From: Ophthalmolycus amberensis
Lineage: Eukaryota; Chordata; Actinopteri; Perciformes; Zoarcidae
Length of the DNA stretch: 64,000 bases
Direction of reading: 5' to 3'
Assembly: GCA_024529925.1 (NCBI GenBank)
Contig: JAFEUB010001474.1
Location: forward strand, 580,677 to 644,676
Of the stretch, positions 24,541 to 37,519 are shown piece by piece (the stretch's first letter is position 1; every line of letters begins with the position of its first letter). The notes under the pieces are model-generated. The model was not told the origin of the DNA and ran no database searches. It saw only the letters and a program-made list of their open reading frames with translations. A program made the translations under genes and the position numbers.

Positions 24541-25375
24541 ATTTTGCACACTGTCTTATGTAACAGCCAGGTGAGTTTTGAGGTAATCAACGGCTGTAGT
24601 TGTCCCCTGTGAGTTTTCCTCCTAAACTTTACCGATGGGACTCTGACGAGGATTAACTGTTGACACATGTTTTCAGCTGTGTGTGAGGGTGGATGGGGTG
24701 CAGCGGTTTTGAAAAAGGGACTAAGTGGCGATCGAAATGCAAAGTACATGTGATTATCCTGCTGAAGGTCGGCGCTCCGGCTCCAGAGACCCCCCGCTGG
24801 GACAGAGCGCAGGAACACTTCAGGAGCTTCAGTCAAAGTGGTGTTTAACCAGGAAAGAGAGAGCTAAACTTAGCTGGAATACCAGTGATGAAGTGGACAG
24901 TATATGGACTGGTGTAATTGCACGGTGTGGAGTGTATTAAACATCGGCGGCTGACGGACTCCCTGCAGACTGATGAGAAACTCTTTCCTCTCAGACGTAT
25001 GATTAAAATCCCATCGTACTCTCTTAGTATTCATTACATCACATTTCATTTTAAAATGAGACATCTAGCATGGAGAGAAAATGAACAAAAATGACTCCCT
25101 GACAAAATGGAAGGTAGAACTCACTATGAAGTAAAACTGCTGGTGCAGTACTTCACTGTCACAAGACTGTATCTCTAAGTTAACATTCGGAGGTTGAGAA
25201 CACAAATAACAATAAAAATATGTACAAAAGTTGATGCCATAAGTTCCAAGTTAGGTTTAACTAATCTACAGAAGTCTACACTCCTATGGGAGGCCAAACT
25301 CTCCACTGAAACCAGATCAACTAGAATGACCTCCACACAGTTGCATATCTTTAACAAGTCAAGTTGTCTAGATGT

Positions 25376-25625
25376 CAATTCAATTCAATTCAACACATTA
25401 TTTTTGTATAGCCCCAAATCAAATCACAAATTTGCCTCAGAGGGCTTTACAATCTGTACACATCCTCTGTCCAGGGACCCTCACATCGGATCAGGAAAAA
25501 CTCCCCCCAAAAACCCTTTGATGGGGAGAGACCTGTGGGAGAGCAACAGAGGAGGGATCCCTCTCCCCGACTGGACAAAAGTGCAATAGATGTCAGGTGT
25601 ACAGCATGAACAATAAAACAGAATG
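25376..25625 (+). repeat. Teleost dispersed repeat (TCAATTCAATTCAATTC... family)
   Basis: It begins with a TCAATTCAATTCAATTC run, followed by TTTTTGTATAGCCCCAAATC, GGCTTTACAATCTGTACAC, GGATCAGGAAAAACTCCCCC, AGCAACAGAGGAGGGATCCC and GTGCAATAGATGTCAGGTG. This layout is very common in fish genomes. I recognise it as a dispersed repeat but do not assert its class. Confidence 0.75.
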
Positions 25626-25974
25626 TCATCCCTTCATCATTCTATCCTGTTCAGACATTTGTGTTAAATTAAACAGGCTTTTGAATTCTTGAGTTATGGC
25701 CAAAAACGTGTTCACATTGACCTTTGACCACCCAACCAGTTCATCCTTGAGTCCAGGTAGATGTTTTTGCCAAATCTGAAGAAATTCCCTGAAGGTGTTG
25801 GTTAGACATTCACGAGAATGGACCAGATGTAAGGACTGATAAGCCAACAACATAATGCCTCCAGCCACGGCAGTCGTTGCCGTGGAAGCCTAAAAAACAG
25901 TATCTGTGGTTGTTAAAAGCCTGTAATAAGCCTGTCATAAGCCTGTAATAAGCCTGTAATAAGCCTGTCCCAGC

Positions 25975-26193
25975 CCGAAGCAAATGATTGGACAGACTTC
26001 CTGTCTGACTCCCTTCCTGCCTAACAATGGCCACTCTGACCTGTGCACTCATCGCGCATCATCTTACACAAGCTACTAGCTAGTAATTAGTGCCGATAAC
26101 CAGGTTGGTTGTTCATGTTCAATATGATAACTTGGGGGCAGTGGCTTTGGAGGGAGGCCTGAAGGGAAAATGTTTTCGACTGTTGCAACACTG
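25975..26193 (-). mobile_element. Terminal-repeat transposon family E, copy 2 (inverted)
   Basis: Read on the minus strand it starts CAGTGTTGCAACAGTCG and continues CCCTTCAGGCCTCCCTCCAAAGCCACT and AACAACCAACCTGG. This matches the copy at 22912 in opposite orientation. The 5' end of the match is approximate. Confidence 0.5.
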
Positions 26194-26436
26194 GGTTGTG
26201 TTTTTCGGTTGGATAATTTTTTACCGGTTGCTTGAATCTCATACCTTAAAAGTATGAAAAGTATAGGTACTCAATGCAGAAAAATGTGTCATATACATTA
26301 TATCATCAGATAAAAGCAGGATGGAGTAGGAGTAGAGCGTGGTAAAAGACTCAAGAACAAGCACCTTAAATATGCACTCAAGTACAGTAAAATGATTTGT
26401 CAGGTGATTGCGGTACATCACTGTTGGATCAGTTAC

Positions 26437-26724
26437 CTGGGAGAACTCGGAGCTCGGCGTCTGTCCCCGTCCTGGTGCTGCCAGGGTTGTCGGCCAGACA
26501 GCGGTATGTGGCGGAGTCTGGTGGCTGGACGCGGCTGACCTGCAGAGAGCCGGAGGGCAACACCGCCAGGCGGGAGTCAGGGTCAAAGGTCAGCGGTAGG
26601 TCCTCCCGGTTCTTCTGCCAGCGGATGATGGGCGTCGGGTCCCCCGAGACCTCACAGCGCAGCAGGGCGGTATCGCCGAGGTACGAGGAAACGGACTCAG
26701 TGGGCACGACCACCTTCAGCGGAC
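26437..26724 (-). CDS. dcc: dcc exon encoding Ig domain 2
   Basis: This 288-nt exon (96 codons, phase 1-1) has a strong polypyrimidine tract and TTTCCAG acceptor, and a GTAACT donor. Joined to the Ig1 exon it restores the Gly codon and reads TVAG-PLKVV. Seen in the translation: a TESVSSYLGD strand, first Cys (LLRCEVSGDPTP), core Trp (IIRWQKN), LPSGSLQVSRVQPPDSATYRC with the second Cys, then NPGSTRTGTDAELRVLP. The SRTG.(D/E)AE tail and the TESV...GDT.LL.CEV start match DCC Ig2 and differ from neogenin, whose Ig2 is quite divergent here. In known structures Ig1-Ig4 of this family fold back into a horseshoe, while netrin binds mainly the fibronectin repeats encoded further downstream, outside this window. 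Confidence 0.92.
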
Positions 26725-27039
26725 CTGGAAAGATTTCGTAAAGGGGGGAGGGGGGTATTAACAGAAAGATGGGGATCGATAGACTTATCTCTGTGTAAAA
26801 ATACATATTCTGTTGATTGTTTCTTTGACTCCCTGCACAGAGTCCTTTCTTTGTCTCTTCACTTCATTTAGCCATGCAGAAATGTACTCCACTGAATGAG
26901 CTGAATGGCACATAGTGAACAGAACTGTACTGAACTGACCTGGACTGTAATGTTGTGTACTGTACTGAAATGAACTGCAGCAACTACAACTACTGCTTGA
27001 CAGGATAATTCGTACATCTACAAAAACTACTGCTGTCAT

Positions 27040-27430
27040 TGCTGTTCCTACTGATGTTAGTACTGCTTTCAGCACTGCTAATAGTACTGTTGTTATTACT
27101 GTTTTAAATGCTGCTGTAATTTCTGCCGTTAATACTGTCGTTAGTACTGGTGTTAGTAGTGCTCTTAGTGCTGCTGTTGGTACTGGAGTTACTGCTGGAG
27201 TTACTACTGGAGTTAGTAGTGGTGTTAGTACTGTTGTTAGTGCTCTTAGTGCTGCTGTTGGTACTGCTGTTATTATTGTTAGTACTGTTGTTATTACGGT
27301 TGTTAGTACTGTTGTTAGTACTGTGTCAGTCCTGCTGTCAGTTCTGCTGTTAGTACTGGTGTTATTATTACTGTAAATACTGCTGTCAGTACTGCGTCAG
27401 TTCTCTGTCATTCCTGCTGTCAGTACTAAT
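27040..27430 (+). repeat. Degenerate GTTAGTACTGYTG minisatellite
   Basis: About 390 bp of irregular GTTAGTACTG / CTGCTGTTGGTACTG words, 9-12 bp in register. The Leu/Val-rich plus-strand frame across it comes from the repeat and is not a gene. Confidence 0.8.
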
Positions 27431-28965
27431 AGAGCGTCTGTGTCACACAGGACACACAGCAGCAGCAGCAGGGAGAAGAAGAAGAGGTGAGCTGACAGTA
27501 AAGGTTTTCCAGGTCGACAAGTAGAAGAGAATTATATAGACAAGGATGGTACAGGAAGGGAGTTGAGGCCCAGCGGGTGTGGATGTGAGAGAGAGACAGA
27601 GTTAGACTTTGAACAACGGGAGGACAGTTGAAAGTCAGACAGAAAAACAGAGAGACGGGGACAGGGTGGACAGGCAGTGTCCAGCCCGCTGTGTTTAGGA
27701 CGCACGCCGCTTCCTGTCTGATTAGATTCACTTCAACAACAAGCGGCCTGTAGCAACGTAAACACACGCTGACACCAGCCGCACTTATGCACTGCACTGC
27801 ACAGCCCGGTCATTCTATCATCTGAAGCTCACGCCTGCTTATGTTTTCATTTCAACATGCTCCCGGGGTCTCCGGGCAGATTAACTACACTCTGCAGGAA
27901 TGTCAGGAATTCAATAAAGAGAAGCTTATTTTCTTTTCCGTGTTGATGTTGTCCCACAATTTTACAGTAGGGTCTAAACTGGTTCAAATGATTAAATGGG
28001 AATATTATATTGTGTTATTCTTGCCTCCTGAACCCCGTGACAGTCCAAACGTCCACGGATAACATTGTTTGAGAAAGGATTTTTCTGGGACGGGTTCCTT
28101 TTCTGGGAGGTCTCTGCTCAATCAAAGGGGACATAATCAATACTTGGCAAATTGTATTCATGAAAAAAAAAGAGTTTATCAGTCCCCCTGGTACTCCTGT
28201 GCAGTGAAGACAACTACAGCCTAGTCGTGGCGGGGGTGGCAAGGAATATTTGCAGCACGTAGATCATGATAGAAGTTTTTTGGCCATGTCGCCCAACCCT
28301 TGAAAGGAGCCTGCAGAAACTAACAAACAAAGCGAGATAACCGTTCTTCAATTTATGTTTGTTAACAGATCACACAAACGTGATATTACATGTTAATCTG
28401 TGTGCTTTAGAAGCATCGTTAGGCGTATTTCTTTACTTTGGACAGAGCTAGGCTAGCTGTTTTCCCCTTGCGTCCAGTTGTTATGCTAAGCTACGCTAAC
28501 TGCCACACTTAACAGAAATGAGATTGACATTGATCTTCTCATATCACTCTGGTTAGTTGTTTTTTTAGTTGTAGAAAATGGACGTTTCATGAAGTATATT
28601 TTAGAAAAAGAACTGCAGTTTTCAAGTTTAGAACAATTCTCCAAATCCCAAGAATCCTGAATATCTAGCGTAGGAATCCCCATGAGGACTTTTCATCCAG
28701 GGAAAAGAATCAGTTCCCGTTTCTTCCGTTTTACCTCGACACATAAACCGCAAACTCTGACACAAACACTAACTTTCTGTTCTGAACATGCTTCAGTCTG
28801 ACTCTCGAGTCGCCGCTGGATGCAGGTTTGTGCGTGCGGAGGACTTGAGCCGCCGTGATATCACGCAGATCGGAGGCGACGGCAACGCTGTTGTGAATTT
28901 AGTTTGTGTGTCTTATATAAGTTCTGCTGCTGTCTGTTCCTCTGTGGATCTCACTGCTGCCTGCA

Positions 28966-28991
28966 GACACACACACACACACACACACACA
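28966..28991 (+). repeat. (CA)n microsatellite
   Basis: About 13 CA units. Confidence 0.95.
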
Positions 28992-30466
28992 CTCTTATTT
29001 TTGTTACTTGTTGGGGACTTTCATTCCTGGAGGCATTACCCGACAAATATAATTCTAAAAACCTGAAACAATTGTTTCAAGGTCAATGTCAACCCTTAAA
29101 ACAATATTACCCTAATATAAGTGGTTTACATTGTGGGCTCCTGCTGTTTCTTTCCCACAAGTGCTGTGAGTCCTTGTAATGTCGCTACAAGTGTTTTTGT
29201 CCCCATGAGATAATTCGGACCAACGTTTAAATTTATGGTCGAGGTGGTTCCGAGTGAGCTGAGCCTCAAATATTAGAATGTGGAGTTAAAACACTGCAGA
29301 CTACTCAGTGAGAATCGTTGCTTGCACAATGCCGGACATTCAGCACAACAAAGTCGCCATTTGTAAATCGCTAAGCTACCGCCAAAAGTGACCGCAATGT
29401 TTTTTATTCTCTTGCCCCTGACATTTTTGAATGACAGACTGCAAAACCGCCCAATGTTGTATTGACAAAGTACAGAAATGCCTGGGTTTGGTAACTGTGG
29501 ACCGTATTTATGAACAGGTTATATGTCTTTAATTAAATAATTAAATGTTTTTAGTCAAAGACAGTGACAGAAAACGGTCACTTTAATGTCACCTTTCACC
29601 TGTGTCACCTGTCAACTGTCACCTTTAATAAAAAAGCAGGTTTTCAACCACAGCAAACTCTACATTAAGGTACAGCAAAACGTCTTGATCTTTAAGTCCC
29701 CCTGTCTTTTTCTTGAGTTCAAAAGATTGATTCATGCTCGCCACATCCTTGAGGGTCCCGAGTGTCCGTACGGCCAATTGACGTCACACATTCAGACTCT
29801 GACCCTTCGCGGGGGTTACGTGCTGCAGGGTTTTCGACTGTCTGAGCACAAAAACAAAAGTCTAACTCAGCGTAAAATGGAGAACTTTGACTAGCTTTGA
29901 GAATGTCCTGATGAACCCACACGGGAGTATGAAAGATCGACGTCAGCTCATGTCTGTGCGACAGCTCGGGGAGAGCAACCAATTTTTAGAATAAAAAAAT
30001 TAATAATAATTGTATTTTTACTTCTGGCGAAAAGCTTCCAGAGAGCATACCAGATTCCAAAACCAAAGCCAAACTGTCCTGGAAGCAGGTGGAATTATCT
30101 CACCTGATGCTGAAGAATAAACAACTTCTGAAAACAAATGCAGTTTACAGGGTACACACATGCAGATTTGTAGTTTTTTTTTTGTTACTTGCTGAGTCAG
30201 AGTGGCATCATGTTTCTTTTCTACTGATCTGACAACATCTTCCCTGAATATATTACAACAGCGTGAACGGCCTGATATATACTATATATACTGATCTTCA
30301 GTCGGAGTGGAAATTCTGATCACACAGAATGAAAAAAAAAGAACAAGATGAAGGAGAGCAGCATGAAGGAAGAATCAGGGAGGAGAAATGGGTCAAACCA
30401 TCAGGATAGGAGGGGCAGAGGAGAGGATGTATGACAAAAAAATCTGAATCAAGAAGAAAGGGTTGA

Positions 30467-30467
<1 letters not shown>

Positions 30468-30497
<30 letters not shown>

Positions 30498-30544
30498 AAG
30501 AAGAAGAAGAAGAAGAAGAAGAAGAAGAAGAAGAAGAAGAAGAA
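30468..30544 (+). repeat. (AAG)n microsatellite
   Basis: About 25 near-perfect AAG triplets. A shorter AAGAAG run lies near 22257. Confidence 0.95.
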
Positions 30545-31034
30545 ACTTTGACACTGAACTCAACATGCCTTCACTTTAACGTTGTGTCTTCAGATTAAAT
30601 CCGACAACCTCCGGACCAAAAACAAAACCTCTTTGATTTCTTTTATTCCTGCTGATTTTATCCTCATTAGATAAACGGACCGAAATTACTGGAACGGATA
30701 ATTACATGCAAATCACAGCAAACAGCCGAGGCCGGCGTGTAGGGACTTGAGGACGCTCCTACTCTCAATCGTCGCCTTGAGAGTGATTATTATCTGCTTC
30801 CATGGGTCAAATCCCGCTCCTCCTAGGCGCCGTTAATTTGGGATCCGTCCAAATACTCTAAGAGTCTACGGTTGATTGGACGGACGGACTGAAGGCCGCT
30901 CTGTATTTCCCTCCACCGCTGTGAACTTTAGCTAGGAGTTAAAAAGTGACAGCTTTGTGTTCGGAGTGGTTAGGAGATAAAAAGGTTAGCTTGAGATGAG
31001 CAAAACGTAGGATAAATATTCCTGTAATGGACTT

Positions 31035-34000
31035 TCATACATCATACTTCATCCTTCATACAGTAACCTTTACTCGAACTAACTATTCATTTAAACATAG
31101 TACTTCATACAGTAACATATACGAGTACTAACTATTCATTTAAACATAGTACTTCATACAGTAACCTGTACTAGTACTAACTATTCATTTAAACATAGTA
31201 CTTCATACAGTACCCTGTACTAGTACTAACTATTCATAACTATTCATTTAAACATAGTACTTCATACAGTAACCTGTACTAGTACTAACTATTCATTTAA
31301 ACATAGTACTTCATACAGGAACCTGTACTAGTACTAACTATTCATTTAAACATAGTACTTCATACAGTAACATATACGAGTACTAACTATTCATTTAAAC
31401 ATAGTACTTCATACAGTAACCTGTACTAGTACTAACTATTCATTTAAACATAGTACTTCATACAGTAACCTGTACTAGTACTAACTATTCATTTAAACAT
31501 AGTACTTCATACAGTAACATGTACTAGTACTAACTATTCATTTAAACATAGTACTTCATACAGGAACCTGTACTAGTACTAACTATTCATTTAAACATAG
31601 TACTTCATACAGTAACATGTACTAGTACTAACTATTCATTTAAACATAGTACTTCATACAGTAACATGTTCTAGTACTAACTATTCATTTAAACATAGTA
31701 CTTCATACAGTAACATATACGAGTACTAACTATTCATTTAAACATAGTACTTCATACAGTAACATATACTAGTACTAACTATTCATTTAAACATAGTACT
31801 TCATACAGTAACCTGTACTAGTACTAACTATTCATTTAAACATAGTACTTCATACAGTAACCTGTACTAGTAATAACTATTCATTTAAACATAGTACTTC
31901 ATACAGTAACCTGTACTAGTACTAACTATTCATTTAAACATAGTACTTCATACAGTAACCTGTACTAGTACTAACTATTCATTTAAACATAGTACTTCAT
32001 ACAGTAACATGTACTAGTACTAACTATTCATTTAAACATAGTACTTCATACAGGAACCTGTACTAGTACTAACTATTCATTTAAACATAGTACTTCATAC
32101 AGTAACATGTACTAGTAATAACTATTCATTTAAACATAGTACTTCATACAGTAACATGTACTAGTACTAACTATTCATTTAAACATAGTACTTCATACAG
32201 TAACATGTACTAGTACTAACTATTCATTTAAACATAGTACTTCATACAGGAACCTGTACTAGTACTAACTATTCATTTAAACATAGTACTTCATACAGTA
32301 ACCTTTACTCGAACTACCTATTCATTTAAACATAGTACTTCATACAGTAACCTGTACTAGTACTAACTATTCATTTAAACATAGTACTTCATACAGTACC
32401 CTGTACTAGTACTAACTATTCATTTAAACATAGTACTTCATACAGGAACCTGTACTAGTACTAACTATTCATTTAAACATAGTACTTCATACAGGAACCT
32501 GTACTAGTACTAACTATTCATTTAAACATAGTACTTCATACAGTAACATATACGAGTACTAACTATTCATTTAAACATAGTACTTCATACAGTAACCTGT
32601 ACTAGTACTAACTATTCATTTAAACATAGTACTTCATACAGTAACATATACGAGTACTAACTATTCATTTAAACATAGTACTTCATACAGTAACCTGTAC
32701 TAGTACTAACTATTCATTTAAACATAGTACTTCATACAGTACCCTGTACTAGTACTAACTATTCATTTAAACATAGTACTTCATACAGTAACATGTACTA
32801 GTACTAACTATTCATTTAAACATAGTACTTCATACAGTAACATGTACTAGTACTAACTATTCATTTAAACATAGTACTTCATACAGTAACATATACGAGT
32901 ACTAACTATTCATTTAAACATAGTACTTCATACAGTAACCTGTACTAGTACTAACTATTCATTTAAACATAGTACTTCATACAGTACCCTGTACTAGTAC
33001 TAACTATTCATTTAAACATAGTACTTCATACAGTAACATATATGAGTACTAACTATTCATTTAAACATAGTACTTCATACAGTAACCTGTACTAGTACTA
33101 ACTATTCATTTAAACATAGTACTTCATACAGGAACCTGTACTAGTACTAACTATTCATTTAAACATAGTACTTCATACAGTAACATATACGAGTACTAAC
33201 TATTCATTTAAACATAGTACTTCATACAGTAACCTGTACTAGTACTAACTATTCATTTAAACATAGTACTTCATACAGTAACCTGTACTAGTACTAACTA
33301 TTCATTTAAACATAGTACTTCATACAGTAACATGTACTAGTACTAACTATTCATTTAAACATAGTACTTCATACAGGAACCTGTACTAGTACTAACTATT
33401 CATTTAAACATAGTACTTCATACAGTAACATGTACTAGTACTAACTATTCATTTAAACATAGTACTTCATACAGTAACATGTTCTAGTACTAACTATTCA
33501 TTTAAACATAGTACTTCATACAGTAACATATACGAGTACTAACTATTCATTTAAACATAGTACTTCATACAGTAACATATACTAGTACTAACTATTCATT
33601 TAAACATAGTACTTCATACAGTAACCTGTACTAGTACTAACTATTCATTTAAACATAGTACTTCATACAGTAACCTGTACTAGTAATAACTATTCATTTA
33701 AACATAGTACTTCATACAGTAACCTGTACTAGTACTAACTATTCATTTAAACATAGTACTTCATACAGTAACCTGTACTAGTACTAACTATTCATTTAAA
33801 CATAGTACTTCATACAGTAACATGTACTAGTACTAACTATTCATTTAAACATAGTACTTCATACAGGAACCTGTACTAGTACTAACTATTCATTTAAACA
33901 TAGTACTTCATACAGTAACATGTACTAGTAATAACTATTCATTTAAACATAGTACTTCATACAGTAACATGTACTAGTACTAACTATTCATTTAAACATA

Positions 34001-35378
34001 GTACTTCATACAGTAACATGTACTAGTACTAACTATTCATTTAAACATAGTACTTCATACAGGAACCTGTACTAGTACTAACTATTCATTTAAACATAGT
34101 ACTTCATACAGTAACATGTACTAGTACTAACTATTCATTTAAACATAGTACTTCATACAGTAACATGTACTAGTAATAACTATTCATTTAAACATAGTAC
34201 TTCATACAGTAACATGTACTAGTACTAACTATTCATTTAAACATAGTACTTCATACAGGAACCTGTACTAGTACTAACTATTCATTTAAACATAGTACTT
34301 CATTCAGGAACCTGTACTAGTACTAACTATTCATTTAAACATAGTACTTCATACAGTAACATGTACTAGTACTAACTATTCATTTAAACATAGTACTTCA
34401 TACAGTAACATGTACTAGTAATAACTATTCATTTAAACATAGTACTTCATACAGTAACATGTACTAGTACTAACTATTCATTTAAACATAGTACTTCATA
34501 CAGGAACCTGTACTAGTACTAACTATTCATTTAAACATAGTACTTCATACAGTAACATGTACTAGTACTAACTATTCATTTAAACATAGTACTTCATACA
34601 GTAACATGTACTAGTACTAACTATTCATTTAAACATAGTACTTCATACAGTAACATGTACTAGTACTAACTATTCATTTAAACATAGTACTTCATACAGG
34701 AACCTGTACTAGTACTAACTATTCATTTAAACATAGTACTTCATACAGTAACATGTACTAGTACTAACTATTCATTTAAACATAGTACTTCATACAGTAA
34801 CATGTACTAGTAATAACTATTCATTTAAACATAGTACTTCATACAGTAACATGTACTAGTACTAACTATTCATTTAAACATAGTACTTCATACAGGAACC
34901 TGTACTAGTACTAACTATTCATTTAAACATAGTACTTCATACAGGAACCTGTACTAGTACTAACTATTCATTTAAACATAGTACTTCATACAGTAACATG
35001 TACTAGTACTAACTATTCATTTAAACATAGTACTTCATACAGTAACATGTACTAGTAATAACTATTCATTTAAACATAGTACTTCATACAGTAACATGTA
35101 CTAGTACTAACTATTCATTTAAACATAGTACTTCATACAGGAACCTGTACTAGTACTAACTATTCATTTAAACATAGTACTTCATACAGTAACATGTACT
35201 AGTACTAACTATTCATTTAAACATAGTACTTCATACAGTAACATGTACTAGTACTAACTATTCATTTGAAACATAGTACTTCATACAGTAACATGTACTA
35301 GTACTAACTATTCATTTGAAACATAGTACTTCATACAGTAACATGTACTAGTACTAACTATTCATTTAAACATAGTAC
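31035..35378 (+). repeat. 4.3-kb tandem array of a 49-bp unit with higher-order structure
   Basis: About 88 head-to-tail copies of a 49-bp unit, built from ACTTCATACAG, a variable segment, the palindrome GTACTAGTAC, and TAACTATTCATTTAAACATAGT. The recurring variants are AGTAACATGTACTAG, AGTAACCTGTACTAG, AGGAACCTGTACTAG, AGTAACATATACGAG, AGTACCCTGTACTAG, and TAATAAC for TACTAAC. The order of variants from about 31260 to 32290 repeats from about 33070 to 34100, offset by exactly 37 units (1,813 bp). A shorter 13-unit (637-bp) order repeats within about 34100-35250. One unit near 31230 carries a 10-bp internal duplication. Two units near 35260 and 35310 have TTTGAAAC, making them 50 bp. The array lies in the dcc intron between Ig1 and Ig2 and has no coding potential. 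Confidence 0.97.
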
Positions 35379-35810
35379 ACTTTGGACTGTGATCCTATGA
35401 TATAGTGGTAATTGTAAAGACGAATGTCTTGTTCTCTTTGCAGACCTGTGGGTCTGTGAAGACATCTAGATGACCTACAGTGATAGCTACAATGTTGTCA
35501 GAGCGCCTCAGGAGAGAAAGTGTTGCTCGTATTTCAGCATTCTGCTCTCCGTAGTTGTGAGCTCTCTGCAGCCACAAGCAGGAGGCTATTAGCAACATGT
35601 TCTCTCCATTTCTGAAAAGATTCACAGAAATTGTCAGACCTTCTTTCAGACTCCATCTTCATTTTCATCTTGATTTCTTTGTGGTCAACTCTTCAATCTT
35701 TCATTGACAAAACACTTGATTGAATTGTTGTTTTGGGCTTTTCTTGTCATTTTATCACTGAATGAAGGAGACTTGTCCGTACATTCTGCCAGTCTATCTA
35801 TTCTGCTGTA

Positions 35811-36074
35811 CTCTCTCTCTCTCTCTCTCTATGTTCCTCTTCTTTATCCTCCCAATCTCATCTTTGTGTTGCTTTGAACTCATTGTTTAGTCTGTGTATT
35901 ATTTCTATTTCTTTCTTTTCTCCCTCTCACTCTCATTCTTCATCTGCAGTCTCTTTCTTTTCCTCTTTGCTCTCTCTCTCTGCTCTTTCTTCAATAGTCT
36001 CTCGCTCACCTCGCTCTGCTTCTCTCTCTGTATTCGTCCTGTTTCTTCTCTCCTCAGTCTGACATCTTCTCTCT

Positions 36075-36107
<33 letters not shown>
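35811..36107 (+). repeat. Pyrimidine-rich tract with (CT)n microsatellites
   Basis: Perfect (CT)n at 35811-35830 and about 36070-36107, with CT-rich sequence between. The Ser/Leu-rich ORFs across it are compositional. Confidence 0.9.
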
Positions 36108-36112
<5 letters not shown>

Positions 36113-36163
36113 CTGAGTGTTCAGTGTTTCTAATTAATTCCCAGTTTACAGTCGTATCTGAAC

Positions 36164-36265
36164 ACACACACACACACACAGTCAGACTGCTAATTGAATT
36201 TTTAAGCTTCTGCTGTTCATTGGCATTTTGCCTTGTAATGTGTGTGCGTGTGTGTGTGTGTGTGT

Positions 36266-36301
<36 letters not shown>
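36164..36301 (+). repeat. (CA)n then (TG)n microsatellites
   Basis: (CA)n at 36164-36180 and (TG)n at 36240-36301, separated by about 60 bp of unique sequence. Confidence 0.95.
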
Positions 36302-36303
<2 letters not shown>

Positions 36304-36980
36304 GGAATGACAGGCAGGCAGAACTGATTCATATTTGAATGTAATACTGGGATTTGGGTGAATAATTGTTGTGAGTGTGTGCATGTTTAAGTTTAAAACA
36401 GCTCAGGTTTGGATACTGGCTGAAAGCTGTAGGACCTGAACAAACCAGGTTACTGGTTCCTTAGCGAGCACGGCCAATCCTGGCGCTTGAATGCTTCGCG
36501 GGGCGGGTCTTGCCAAGAACAGCAGTGGGATTCACAGTAACATGCTGGGTATCTTTAATCTATACCTTTAAATATCTACCAGACTCATCCAGTGCCAAAA
36601 ACGTCTCCAGTCGTACAATGCCTCCAATCGATCTTTTTTTTGTGTGTTCGAGAACAAAAAGACTAATTTGCTCAAAGCCAATCACTGCAAACGTTCTTCA
36701 ATACATTGCGGCTAGCAGCAAACGTGCAAACAGCGCTAACAACAGCAACAGCTCTGATAGAGCTAACAGTTTTACCTGGGGGGGAACCGGACAGCGGGCG
36801 TTATGTGCTTCCGTTCACATGATGGGTATTGAATGAAGTACTGTAGGTTATAGCTCGACCGTGGATACCTCAAGCAACCGTACTTCAAAACACCCAAACC
36901 ATCCCTTCTAGTTCTTGCAATGGAGAAGGATTATGGTGGGAGTGGTAAACCCCTAAACCACAGACACCTCAGCTCGCACT

Positions 36981-36981
<1 letters not shown>

Positions 36982-37015
<34 letters not shown>

Positions 37016-37186
37016 TCTCTGTCTCCCTGTGAGCTGTAGCTGCTGGTCTCCAGTCTCTTTAATCGCTCTCACTGAATGGAAGCACGAGAGTCACTCCAGA
37101 GACCGAAAACCCTCGAACACAAAGAGCTCAGTGAGCTAAAGACATGACCAGCCAATACACACCCTGTGACAAAGAGTGTATGAGTG

Positions 37187-37220
<34 letters not shown>
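36982..37220 (+). repeat. (CA)n and (TG)n microsatellites
   Basis: (CA)n at about 36982-37012 and (TG)n at about 37190-37220. Confidence 0.95.
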
Positions 37221-37222
<2 letters not shown>

Positions 37223-37519
37223 TGTGCATGTGTGTTATCCAGAGCTTTGTTATCAGAGTCTCAGAAGTAATCAGCATGTTGGTGAGGCTATCATTTTTCT
37301 TTTTCTTTTTCAAACAGAATTGAGTGAGTCTGAATGTCACATTTAATGTCTGCAGCTTTTCTGTCTGAATAATGCTAATATTAGTCAGGATAAATGATCA
37401 TACTGAATACGCAGTTAAAGGAATCACTTATGATTTACGTCCGACTTTGTCTGAGAGCGTTTCCCTCATTTTCAAAATTAACCAAAAATACAGAAAGCAT
37501 TCTGTCAGAGACGGCTGCT

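Larger units (their letters stand above)
20456..26436 (-). other. dcc: dcc intron between Ig2 and Ig3
   Basis: A 5,981-bp phase-1 intron. It contains a short (CA)n at 21547-21582, a terminal-repeat transposon pair at about 22912 and 25975, an AT-rich tract at 24230-24540 and a teleost dispersed repeat at 25376-25625. Nothing else could be supported. Confidence 0.85.

Noticed and set aside
27150..27353. Leu/Val-rich ORF as a signal peptide or membrane protein
   Set aside because: It is a translation of the degenerate TTAGTACTG minisatellite.
31035..35378. Regular 49-bp repeats as a possible CRISPR array
   Set aside because: Units are contiguous with no unique spacers, and the surroundings are a vertebrate gene. 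It is a minisatellite or satellite array.
36510..36836. 108-residue plus-strand ORF
   Set aside because: No recognisable domain, and the composition is that of intronic or repeat sequence. No splice-site or conservation support.
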